From positions 1-38,204 of the forward strand of contig NZ_VMNX01000078.1 in NCBI RefSeq assembly GCF_009377235.1: DNA of 38,204 nt, read 5' to 3'. The first letter of the stretch is position 1, and each line of letters starts with the position of its first letter. The DNA is from Streptomyces acidicola. GTDB taxonomy: Bacteria; Actinomycetota; Actinomycetes; Streptomycetales; Streptomycetaceae. The notes under the pieces were generated by a model, which worked only from the letters and a program-made list of their open reading frames with translations, had not been told where the DNA came from and did not search any database. Below, one piece after another: positions 8,214-15,480 of this stretch. The position numbers and the translations under genes are program-made.

Positions 8214-8540
8214 CTACACGGCGCCCCGCGTCAGGTCCCGGCGGCGTGACCGGCAGGGGTCGCATCTGTCGGTCCAGCCGCGCGCCGCGACCGCCTGGAG
8301 GCTGTCCGTGGCGCGGCGGGCGAGGAGTGAGGCACAGATCTCCCCGGCTCGTACCGCGACGGTGGACAGCAGGGTCGAGGTGAGGCCGTGGGGGTGCTCG
8401 GTGCCGCCCTGGAGGTAGATGTCGGCGGTGACGTTGGGCGCTGTCTCCACGCGGTGGTCGCGCCCGACGCGGAGGGCGTCCTCCTCGTCGCGCAGGCAGA
8501 GTTTGCCGACCTCGCCGCTGTTGTTGCCGATGCCCTGGGG
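8214..8540 (-). pseudogene. C-terminal remnant of a siderophore-type lysine/ornithine N-hydroxylase
   Basis: On the minus strand, frame ending at the TAG of 8214, about 105 residues can be read. They include VETAPNVTADIYLQGGTEH, then HGLTSTLLSTVAVRAGEI. This matches the C-terminus of the flavin-dependent IucD/SidA/PvdA N-monooxygenase family, where the E-H-x-HGL-x-x-x-LLS-x-x-A-x-R stretch is conserved. Those enzymes are about 430-450 residues long and need an N-terminal FAD site and a central NADPH site, all absent here. The reading frame joins the neighbouring ABC-exporter fragment out of frame near 8540. It is therefore a deletion remnant, not a working gene. Confidence 0.7.
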
Positions 8541-8752
8541 TAGACGGCGGCCAGGACCCCGAGCCACCCCAGCAGACCGGCGACGTCACCGTCCACGGCG
8601 CCCCGGTCGATGGCCAGTCCGATGAGCAGCGGCACGAGGGCCTCACCAGCCTGATGGCCCATGCCCAGGACCGCGCCGAACACGACGGCCCGGCGTTGAC
8701 CTCCGACCGCGCCCCACAGAACGTCCCGTCCCGGCGGGTCCGCTCGCCTCAC
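8541..8752 (-). pseudogene. N-terminal remnant of an ABC-type (siderophore) exporter
   Basis: GTG at 8752 is preceded by a perfect GGAGG six bases upstream. About 70 residues follow: a short Arg-rich start, then RAVVFGAVLGMGHQAGEALV and PLLIGLAIDRGAVDGD, typical of the first transmembrane helix and loop of type I ABC exporters (permease-ATPase fusions), then GWLGVLAAVY beginning the second helix. The similarity stops at about 8540 and the frame runs into the hydroxylase remnant. The remaining permease and the ATPase domain (about 500 residues) are missing. The intact ribosome site and the iron box 42 bp upstream suggest the promoter is still recognisable. Confidence 0.65.
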
Positions 8753-8793
8753 GCATCCTCCGGAACCGTACACAGGGGACCCTCGTGAAGAAT

Positions 8794-8812
8794 TTAGGTA
8801 AGGCCAACCAAC
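8794..8812. promoter_or_regulatory. Iron box (DmdR1/IdeR/DtxR operator)
   Basis: TTAGGTAAGGCCAACCAAC matches the consensus TTAGGTTAGGCTAACCTAA at 15 of 19 positions, with both half-site cores (TTAGGT and AACC) intact. It lies about 42 bp upstream of the GTG of the ABC-exporter remnant, the usual place for iron-repressed siderophore promoters. Orientation is set by the remnant; nothing to its right looks iron related. Confidence 0.75.
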
Positions 8813-9395
8813 TTTCCTGTCGTGAGCCAGCCCTGAGGCGGCGTCATCTGAGGAAGTGAAGACACCGTCGTCCGATCGGGCCGACCGGCGCGCACCCATG
8901 CCGCGTGCGCGCCTCGGCGGCAGCCGTCGCGTGTGCGTGCGCCCACTGCGCCGGGTGCACAGGACATGGGCGACCGGCGTGGGAGGCGCGGGCCCGTCGC
9001 GGGGGCTGCCTCACTCCACGGTTATGCACCCCCGTAGTACGAAGGCGCCCCTTTCACGCTGTTCCCAGGCGCCAGCCCTGGCTGTTTGGCTTGACGCGCA
9101 GCGCACACAGCCCAGCCGCACGCACCGTCACGAGGTTCCCACCATGGCGTCCCGCTCCCCAGAACCCGTCTTCGAGCTCCACCGCCTCTGTGAACCCACC
9201 CACTCCCCAGGCCGCCGCGGGACCCGCTGCCCCGCGCCGTAACCGCCTCGGGAGATCGTGAAGCGCCAGTCCGCGGCTCAGCCGCGGCGCGCCCTCACCC
9301 ACGGATGCCCCGTCACTCGCCGCCGAAGGCCAGGGCTGTGTCCGCCCACGTCCACCTCACGTCCGCCCACGTCCGCCCACGCAATCGGAGGGAAT
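8813..9395. other. Long non-coding gap upstream of the 2-MIB operon
   Basis: No convincing gene is seen in these 583 bases. A TTGACG at 9091-9096 could be a -35 element but no good -10 follows. Copies of CGTCCGCCCA-like sequence repeat between about 9341 and 9381. A 32-codon ORF at 9144-9242 is noted but not called. The operon promoter is expected here. Confidence 0.5.
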
Positions 9396-10814
9396 GTGTC
9401 CGCACCGGAAAGCGCCCCGGAAAGCGCCACCGACGAACAGCAGTTCACCAGCCTCAGCACCCAAGCGGCACGCCAGCTCGCCACGACGACCAAGTCCGAA
9501 CCCCAGATGCAGGCCATCACCTCACGATGGCTGCTCAAGATGCTGCCGTGGGTCGACGTCAAGGGCGGCACCTACCGGGTCAACCGCCGTCTGCAGCTGA
9601 GCGTCGGCCGGGGACGGGTGCAGTTCGACCACAACGGCGCCGACGACATCAAGGTGATCCCCGAGACGCTGACCGAACTGCCCGCCCTGCGCGGCTACTC
9701 CGACACCGCGGCGCTGCGGGAGATCGCCTCGAAGTTCCGGGTGCGGGAGGTGCGTGCCGGCCAGGTCCTCGTCGACGCGGGGCAGCCCGTGACGGAGGCG
9801 TATCTCGTCGTGCACGGCCGGCTCACCCGCTACACCACGGGCAAGTACGGCGAGGAGGAGGTCATCGGAGTCATCACCGACGGCGACGGCATGGGCGACG
9901 AGGCCGTCGGCCGGGACGACCCGCTGTGGCTGAGTTCGGTGCGGGCCGAGACCCCCGGCGTGGTGCTGGCCCTCAACTGGGACACGCTCACGGCGCTCGT
10001 CGAGCGCACACCGTCCCTCTCCGCACACCTGGACGCCTTCGCGGAGCAGCAGAGCCGCCCCATGAACCGCAAGGGCGAGGCCGACGTCCCCGTGCAGGCG
10101 GGACACGTGGGCGAGCCGATCCTCCCGGGCGGCTTCGTCGACTACGACCTCTCGCCGCGCGAGTACGAACTGTCGCTCACCCAGACGGTGCTGCGCGTCC
10201 ACACCCGGGTCGCCGACCTCTACAACAACCCGATGAACCAGACCGAGCAGCAACTCCGGCTGACCGTCGAGGAGATCCGCGAACGCCAGGAGTGGGAGCT
10301 GGTCAACAACCGCGAGTTCGGGCTGTTGCACAACGTCGACTACGCCCAGCGCACCAGCACCTTCTCCGGTCCCCCGACGCCGGACGACATGGACGAGCTG
10401 CTGTCGATGCGGCGCAAGACCCGGCTGTTCCTCGCCCATCCGAAGGCGATCGCGGCGTTCTTCCGGCAGTGCAACCGACGCGGTCTGGTGCCCGGCACCG
10501 TGAACGTCGACGGGCACGAGGTGCCCGCGTGGCGCGGCGTTCCGATCTTTCCGTGCGGCAAGATCCCGATCAGTCCGCAGCACACCAGCAGCATCATCGC
10601 GCTGCGCACCGGTGAGAAGGACCAGGGAGTCGTCGGCCTCCACCAGACCGGTATCCCCGAGGAGTACGAGCCCTCTCTGAACGTCCGGTTCATGAACGTC
10701 GACACCATGGCGATCATGAACTACCTGGTCACCGCCTACTACTCGATGGCCATCCTCGTGCCCGACGCCGCGGGGATTCTGGAGAACGTGCAGGTCGGAC
10801 GGACCGCGGAATGA
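9396..10814 (+). CDS. Family 2B encapsulin shell protein with cyclic-nucleotide-binding domain (EshA-like)
   Basis: The 472-residue protein has a Pro/Ala/Ser N-arm (1-20), an N-terminal segment with SRWLLKMLPWVDVKGG (43-58), a cNMP-binding domain inserted at about 98-215 (REVRAGQVLVDAGQPVTEAY then HGRL), and a HK97-like shell portion with DYDLSPREYELSLTQTVL and RQEWELVNNREFGLLHN. This is the architecture of family 2B encapsulins, self-assembling icosahedral shells; relatives were described as EshA and cnb of 2-MIB clusters. It should form a compartment loading the terpene cyclase encoded next. GTG at 9396 has GGAGG five bases upstream; the ATG-less extension to 9258 is low complexity. Its stop overlaps the synthase ATG by four bases, indicating translational coupling. 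Confidence 0.93.
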   Translation: MSAPESAPESATDEQQFTSLSTQAARQLATTTKSEPQMQAITSRWLLKMLPWVDVKGGTYRVNRRLQLSVGRGRVQFDHNGADDIKVIPETLTELPALRGYSDTAALREIASKFRVREVRAGQVLVDAGQPVTEAYLVVHGRLTRYTTGKYGEEEVIGVITDGDGMGDEAVGRDDPLWLSSVRAETPGVVLALNWDTLTALVERTPSLSAHLDAFAEQQSRPMNRKGEADVPVQAGHVGEPILPGGFVDYDLSPREYELSLTQTVLRVHTRVADLYNNPMNQTEQQLRLTVEEIRERQEWELVNNREFGLLHNVDYAQRTSTFSGPPTPDDMDELLSMRRKTRLFLAHPKAIAAFFRQCNRRGLVPGTVNVDGHEVPAWRGVPIFPCGKIPISPQHTSSIIALRTGEKDQGVVGLHQTGIPEEYEPSLNVRFMNVDTMAIMNYLVTAYYSMAILVPDAAGILENVQVGRTAE

Positions 10815-12244
10815 GCGCACCGTCGGCACCATCCACACCATCCACACCGTCGGCACCGTCCGCGCCATCCGCGCCATCCGCGCCGACCGCCCTGGCGGCC
10901 GGTTCCGGGGCCCCGCCGCCCCCGGCCCCGGCCCCGGACGCACCATCGCCGCCGACGGCACAGCCTCCGTTCCGGCTGCCCGAACCACCCGTACTCACCC
11001 GGCCCGCACCGGCAGCCGTCCCCGAAGCCCCGCCACCACCCGCACCACCCGCCTCGGGCACCTCGGCCACGCCACGGCTGCCGGAGACAGCGCCACCGTT
11101 CCGGCCACCCGGGCCACCCCGCCTCACCCGCACCTCACCCTCACCCTCACCCAACCCCGGTACCCCGTCGTCACCGTCCACTGCCACATCACGACCGCCG
11201 GAGACGGCACCCACGTTCCGGCTGCCCGGACCGCCCCACCCCGCGTTCGCTGCCCGGGGCCGGCGCAGCGGGGCGATTCCCGGGCTGCGGTACCGGCCCG
11301 CCGTCCCCGCCGACCCCGGGAAGGCCGCGGAGATCGACGGCCGGCTGGAGGCCTGGGCCCGTGGGCTGGACCTGTTCCCGCCCGCATGGACAGGGGACTT
11401 CTCGGGGTTCCAGTTCGGCCGGGCCGTCGTCCTCCAGCATCCGGGCGCCGCCGACCTCGAACGCCTCACGGTGGCCGGCAAGTTGCTGCTCGCGGAGAAC
11501 ATCGTCGACAACTGCTACTGCGAGGCGGACGAGGGCAAGGGCGGCTCGCCGCGCGGGCTGGGCGGCCGGCTGATCATGGCTCAGTCGGCTCTCGACCCGT
11601 ACCACGGCACCCCCGAGCTGGAGGAGGAGTGGCGTGGCGGCGTGCGGGCCGACGGACCGCTCCGCTCCTACCACTTCGCGCTGCGCGACTACGCCGCTTT
11701 CGCCACCCCCAGCCAGACCGACCGGTTCGTGCACGACATCGCCCGCCTGCACATGGGCTACCTGGCCGAGGCCGCCTGGTCCGAGATCCGGTACGTCCCG
11801 CACGTGTGGGAGTACCTGGTGATGCGGCAGTTCAACAACTTCCGGCCCTGTCTGTCGATCGTCGACGCCGTGGACGGCTACGAACTGCCCGAGGCGGTCT
11901 ACGCCCGGCCCGAGATCCAGCGGATCACGGCCCTCGCCTGCAATGCCACCACCATCGTCAACGACCTGTACTCCTTCACCAAGGAGCTGGCCGCCGATCC
12001 GACCCATCTGAACCTGCCCCAGGTCATCGCCGCCAACGAACGGTGCGGCCTGAAGACCGCCTACCTGAAGGCGGTCGAGATCCACAACCGGATCATGGCG
12101 GCGTTCGAGGAGGAGTCCGCGGTCCTGTCCGCCACCTCACCCCTGGTCGAGCGCTACGCCCAGGGCCTCGCCGCCTGGGTGTCCGGCAACCACGAGTGGC
12201 ATGCCACCAACTCCCACCGCTACCACCTGCCCGACTACTGGTAA
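10811..12244 (+). CDS. 2-methylisoborneol synthase with long disordered cargo domain
   Basis: The 477-residue class I terpene cyclase converts 2-methyl-geranyl diphosphate to 2-MIB. Residues 1-155 are Pro/Ala/Ser-rich and disordered, with APS/TPS repeats at 2-26 and three FRxPxPPxLTR-like motifs at 52-64, 95-107 and 134-145, probably shell-binding signals. The cyclase domain carries the Asp-rich motif at 233 (DNCYCEADE) and the NSE motif NDLYSFTKE at 384-392, followed by a C-terminal Arg-Tyr pair in SHRYHLPDYW. The first motif reads D-N where the studied S. coelicolor enzyme has D-D, and a few extra residues follow. Length is close to the usual 440 plus a longer disordered arm. ATG overlaps the encapsulin stop (ATGA). 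Product assignment rests on sequence and context. Confidence 0.93.
   Translation: MSAPSAPSTPSTPSAPSAPSAPSAPTALAAGSGAPPPPAPAPDAPSPPTAQPPFRLPEPPVLTRPAPAAVPEAPPPPAPPASGTSATPRLPETAPPFRPPGPPRLTRTSPSPSPNPGTPSSPSTATSRPPETAPTFRLPGPPHPAFAARGRRSGAIPGLRYRPAVPADPGKAAEIDGRLEAWARGLDLFPPAWTGDFSGFQFGRAVVLQHPGAADLERLTVAGKLLLAENIVDNCYCEADEGKGGSPRGLGGRLIMAQSALDPYHGTPELEEEWRGGVRADGPLRSYHFALRDYAAFATPSQTDRFVHDIARLHMGYLAEAAWSEIRYVPHVWEYLVMRQFNNFRPCLSIVDAVDGYELPEAVYARPEIQRITALACNATTIVNDLYSFTKELAADPTHLNLPQVIAANERCGLKTAYLKAVEIHNRIMAAFEEESAVLSATSPLVERYAQGLAAWVSGNHEWHATNSHRYHLPDYW
10817..10890 (+). repeat. 9-bp tandem repeats coding for APS/TPS tripeptides
   Basis: Eight degenerate copies of a 9-bp unit such as CCATCCACA and CCGTCCGCG encode Ser-Ala-Pro and Ser-Thr-Pro triplets at the start of the 2-MIB synthase. 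Slippage here would lengthen or shorten the flexible arm in frame. Confidence 0.75.
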
Positions 12245-12289
12245 CGCGCGGCCCTGGCCGACGCCCCACCGCACCACGAGGAGACACTG

Positions 12290-13168
12290 TTGACCATCAT
12301 CGACACCACCCCGGCAGCCACGACGGTGCCGACCCAGTCCAGGTACCAGACCCGCGTCGCGGACTACTGGAACGCCGAGGAGAACCCGGTCAACCTCGAA
12401 CTCGGGAAGATCGACGACCTGTACCACCACCACTACGGCGTCGGAGGCGTCGACTGGACCGTACTCGACGACGGCACCGACCCGGCGACGCGCGGGGAGC
12501 GCATCACCGCCGAGTTGCACCGTCTGGAGCAGGCCCAGGCCGAACTGCTCGCCTCCCACCTCGGCCCCCTCTCCCCCGCCGACCGCGTCTTCGACGCCGG
12601 CTGCGGGCGCGGCGGCGGCAGTGTGGTGGCCCATCTGCGGTACGGCTGCCACGCCGACGGTGTCACGATCTCCCGGAAGCAGGCCGACTTCGCGAACGAG
12701 GAGGCGCGTAGGCGGGGCATCGACGACCGGGTTCGCTACCACCATCGCAACATGCTCGACACGGGCCTGAAGTCCGGCGCGTACGCGGCGTCCTGGAACA
12801 ACGAGTCCACCATGTACGTGGAGCTGGACCTGCTGTTCGCCGAGCACGCCCGGCTGCTGCGCCGCGGCGGACGCTATGTGACGATCACCGGCTGCTACAA
12901 CGACACCTATGGGCGCGCCTCGCGCGAGGTGTCCCTCATCAATGCCCACTACATCTGCGACATCCACCCACGGTCGGAGTACTTCCGGGCCATGGCCCGC
13001 AACCGTCTCGTCCCGGTCCATGTCGAGGACCTGACCGCCGCGACGATCCCCTACTGGGAGCTGCGCAAGCAGGCCGACCACCTGGTCACGGGCATCGAGG
13101 ACACCTTCCTGAGCGCCTACGAGAACGGCAGCTTCCAGTACCTGCTGATCGCGGCCGACCGCGTCTGA
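12290..13168 (+). CDS. Geranyl diphosphate 2-C-methyltransferase
   Basis: The 292-residue protein has the SAM-binding motif VFDAGCGRGGGS at 100-111 and a family-typical N-terminus ending in NLELGKIDDLYHHHYGVGGVDW. It methylates geranyl diphosphate at C2 using S-adenosylmethionine, giving the substrate of the adjacent 2-MIB synthase. The TTG start at 12290 is set by AGGAG at 12278-12282 and a protein N-terminus that aligns with the family; no nearby ATG/GTG fits. It is the last gene of the three-gene 2-MIB operon, 45 bp after the synthase, and a hairpin follows its stop. Confidence 0.93.
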   Translation: MTIIDTTPAATTVPTQSRYQTRVADYWNAEENPVNLELGKIDDLYHHHYGVGGVDWTVLDDGTDPATRGERITAELHRLEQAQAELLASHLGPLSPADRVFDAGCGRGGGSVVAHLRYGCHADGVTISRKQADFANEEARRRGIDDRVRYHHRNMLDTGLKSGAYAASWNNESTMYVELDLLFAEHARLLRRGGRYVTITGCYNDTYGRASREVSLINAHYICDIHPRSEYFRAMARNRLVPVHVEDLTAATIPYWELRKQADHLVTGIEDTFLSAYENGSFQYLLIAADRV

Positions 13169-13527
13169 CTCAGCGGACGGCGTCACACGTCCGCCGTGAC
13201 CGGCATCGTCCCGGGTGACACCGGCACAGCCCCGGCACGGCGGACACGTGACGCTGTGTATCCACCTGCGCTCCGGAACGACGCGGCCCCGCACCTCCGG
13301 ACGGAGCAGTACACACCGATTTGCCCGCTCCGGCTTGGCCGTGAAAATCCCCATCCTGGTGCACTGCCGACATTCAGGTATCACCCGACAAGCCACTCTT
13401 AACGCAAGTTTGACGTCATCGAACGCCTCACCAACGGGCCCCGTGCGTCACTCTCCGCTTACGCTGGTGGCGCCGTCCGCGTGACGGCCGCACCCCGCAC
13501 CGCGCCGCACATCAGGAGAGCACGTCG
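13169..13527. other. Intergenic region with inverted repeats after the 2-MIB operon
   Basis: GCGGACG (13173-13179) and CGTCCGC (13188-13194) make a tight hairpin five bases after the methyltransferase stop, a probable terminator. A wider inverted repeat pairs 13180-13196 with 13238-13254 (15 of 17 bases). TGACGTCA at 13411-13418 is a perfect 8-bp palindrome and may mark the promoter of the permease gene. No gene is supported. Confidence 0.5.
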
Positions 13528-15477
13528 ATGGCCGCCACCGAACACCCGCCGCCGAGCCGGCTGCGGAGGTGGATGCTGGAGGGCCTCTCCGACATGCCGG
13601 GGGCCCAGCACGTACCGCACGCCCAGACCGAGGCCCCGCACCAGGGCCGGCCCTGGTGGCGCGTGATGTGTCTGACCGGGGTCGACTACTTCTCCACCCT
13701 CGGCTATCAGCCCGGTATCGCCGCGCTCGCGGCCGGACTGCTGTCGCCCGTGGCCACCGTCGTGCTGGTGCTCGTCACTCTGGCCGGCGCGCTGCCGGTG
13801 TACCGGCGGGTGGCCGAGGAGAGCCCGCACGGGCAGGGGTCGATCGCGATCCTTGAACGGCTGCTCACGTTCTGGAAGGGCAAGCTGTTCGTCCTCACGC
13901 TGCTCGGGTTCGCCGCGACGGACTTCCTGATCACCATCACTCTCTCGGCGGCCGACGCCTCCACGCACCTGGTGGAGAACCCCCATCTGGCCGACGTACT
14001 GCACGGCAAGCAGATGCTGATCACCCTGATCCTGGTCGCATTGCTGGGCGCGGTGTTCCTCAAGGGCTTCCTGGAGGCGATCGGCGTCGCCTTCGCACTG
14101 GTGGCGGTCTATCTCACGCTCAACGCGGTCGTCGTGGTGACCGGGCTCTGGCACGTCCTCAGCGCGGAGCATGTGGTCACGGACTGGACCACCGCCCTGA
14201 CCGCCCAGCGCGGAAACGTTTTTGTGATGGTAGGAGTGGCCCTGCTGGTCTTCCCGAAGCTCGCGCTGGGCCTGTCCGGGTTCGAAACCGGCGTGGCGGT
14301 AATGCCGCACGTCCAGGGCGACCCCGGCGATACCGAGGACAGGCCCGTCGGCCGGATCCGGGACACGAAGAAACTCCTGACCACCGCCGCAGTGATCATG
14401 AGCGCGTTCCTGATCACCACGAGCTTCATCACCACCCTGCTCATCCCGGCGAAGGAGTTCCAGCCCGGCGGCAAGGCCAACGGCCGTGCCCTCGCCTTTC
14501 TCGCACACGAATACCTGGGCAACACGTTCGGCACCGTCTACGACGTGTCGACGATCGCCATCCTCTGGTTCGCCGGCGCCTCCGCGATGGCCGGGCTGCT
14601 GAACCTGATGCCGCGCTATCTGCCCCGCTACGGCATGGCCCCGCACTGGGCCCGCGCCGTCCGCCCCATGGTGCTCGTCTTCACCCTGATCGGCTTCCTC
14701 GTCACCTGGATCTTCGACGCGAACGTGGACGCCCAGGCCGGCGCGTACGCCACGGGTGTGCTGGTCCTGATCTCCTCGGCGGCGATCGCCGTGACCATCG
14801 CCTCGCGCAAGGCCCGCCAACGGAACTGGACCATCGGGTTCGCGGTCATCTCCGCCGTGTTCCTCTACACCACGGTGCTGAACGTCATCGAGCGCCCCGA
14901 CGGTGTGAAGATCGGCGCCTGCTTCATCGCCGGCATCATCCTCGTGTCCCTGCTCTCCCGGCTCGCCCGCGCCTTCGAACTCCGCGTCACCAGCGTCGAG
15001 CTGGACGACATGGCGCAGCGGTTCGTCCGGGACGTCGCCAGCCGCACCATACGGTTCATCGCCAACGAGCCGGACAGCCGGGACCTCGCCGAGTACCGCG
15101 ACAAGATCGAGCAGATCCGTCACGACAACGACCTCCCGGCGCCGGAGGACTTCGTGTTCGTCGAGGTCACGGTCACGGACCCGTCGGAGTTCGAGACGAG
15201 TCTCACCGTGCGCGGCGAGGTCCTGCACGGCCGCTACCGGGTCCTGACCATGGAGAGCTCCTCGATCCCCAACGCGCTCGCGGCCCTGCTCCTCCACGCC
15301 CGGGACACCACCGGCCAGATCCCGCACATCTACTTCGAGTGGACCGAGGGCAGCCCCTTCCACAACTTCCTCCGCTTCATCCTCTTCGGTCAGGGCGAGG
15401 TCGCGCCCGTCACCCGAGAGGTCCTCCGTGAGGCCGAACACAACCGCTCGCGCCGGCCTCACGTCCACGTGGGCTGA
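13528..15477 (+). CDS. APC-superfamily permease with C-terminal cytoplasmic domain
   Basis: The 649-residue protein has about twelve hydrophobic spans between residues 45 and 480, starting VDYFSTLGYQPGIAALAAG, which is the broken-helix TM1 pattern of amino acid/polyamine/organocation carriers. A soluble domain of about 160 residues follows (DMAQRFVRDVASRTIRFIAN... ending near HVHVG). It should import an amino acid or a cation coupled to an ion gradient at the cytoplasmic membrane; the substrate is not evident. ATG at 13528 follows AGGAGA eight bases upstream. It converges on the peptidase gene with only three bases between stops, and no terminator is seen. Confidence 0.8.
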   Translation: MAATEHPPPSRLRRWMLEGLSDMPGAQHVPHAQTEAPHQGRPWWRVMCLTGVDYFSTLGYQPGIAALAAGLLSPVATVVLVLVTLAGALPVYRRVAEESPHGQGSIAILERLLTFWKGKLFVLTLLGFAATDFLITITLSAADASTHLVENPHLADVLHGKQMLITLILVALLGAVFLKGFLEAIGVAFALVAVYLTLNAVVVVTGLWHVLSAEHVVTDWTTALTAQRGNVFVMVGVALLVFPKLALGLSGFETGVAVMPHVQGDPGDTEDRPVGRIRDTKKLLTTAAVIMSAFLITTSFITTLLIPAKEFQPGGKANGRALAFLAHEYLGNTFGTVYDVSTIAILWFAGASAMAGLLNLMPRYLPRYGMAPHWARAVRPMVLVFTLIGFLVTWIFDANVDAQAGAYATGVLVLISSAAIAVTIASRKARQRNWTIGFAVISAVFLYTTVLNVIERPDGVKIGACFIAGIILVSLLSRLARAFELRVTSVELDDMAQRFVRDVASRTIRFIANEPDSRDLAEYRDKIEQIRHDNDLPAPEDFVFVEVTVTDPSEFETSLTVRGEVLHGRYRVLTMESSSIPNALAALLLHARDTTGQIPHIYFEWTEGSPFHNFLRFILFGQGEVAPVTREVLREAEHNRSRRPHVHVG

Positions 15478-15480
15478 GGT

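Noticed and set aside
9144..9242. 32-codon ORF with GAGG upstream before the encapsulin gene
   Set aside because: Composition is that of random GC-rich sequence, no family pattern and poor spacing; not called as a gene.
9341..9381. CRISPR-like short repeats before the encapsulin
   Set aside because: Units are about 10 bp, contiguous and degenerate without spacers; simple GC-rich tandem repetition.
13169..13527. c-di-AMP (ydaO) riboswitch before the permease
   Set aside because: No GC-flanked ydaO core motifs could be recognised and the permease is not clearly a potassium carrier.
13459..15468. 669-residue minus-strand open frame
   Set aside because: Antisense of the APC permease; highly charged, no recognisable fold.
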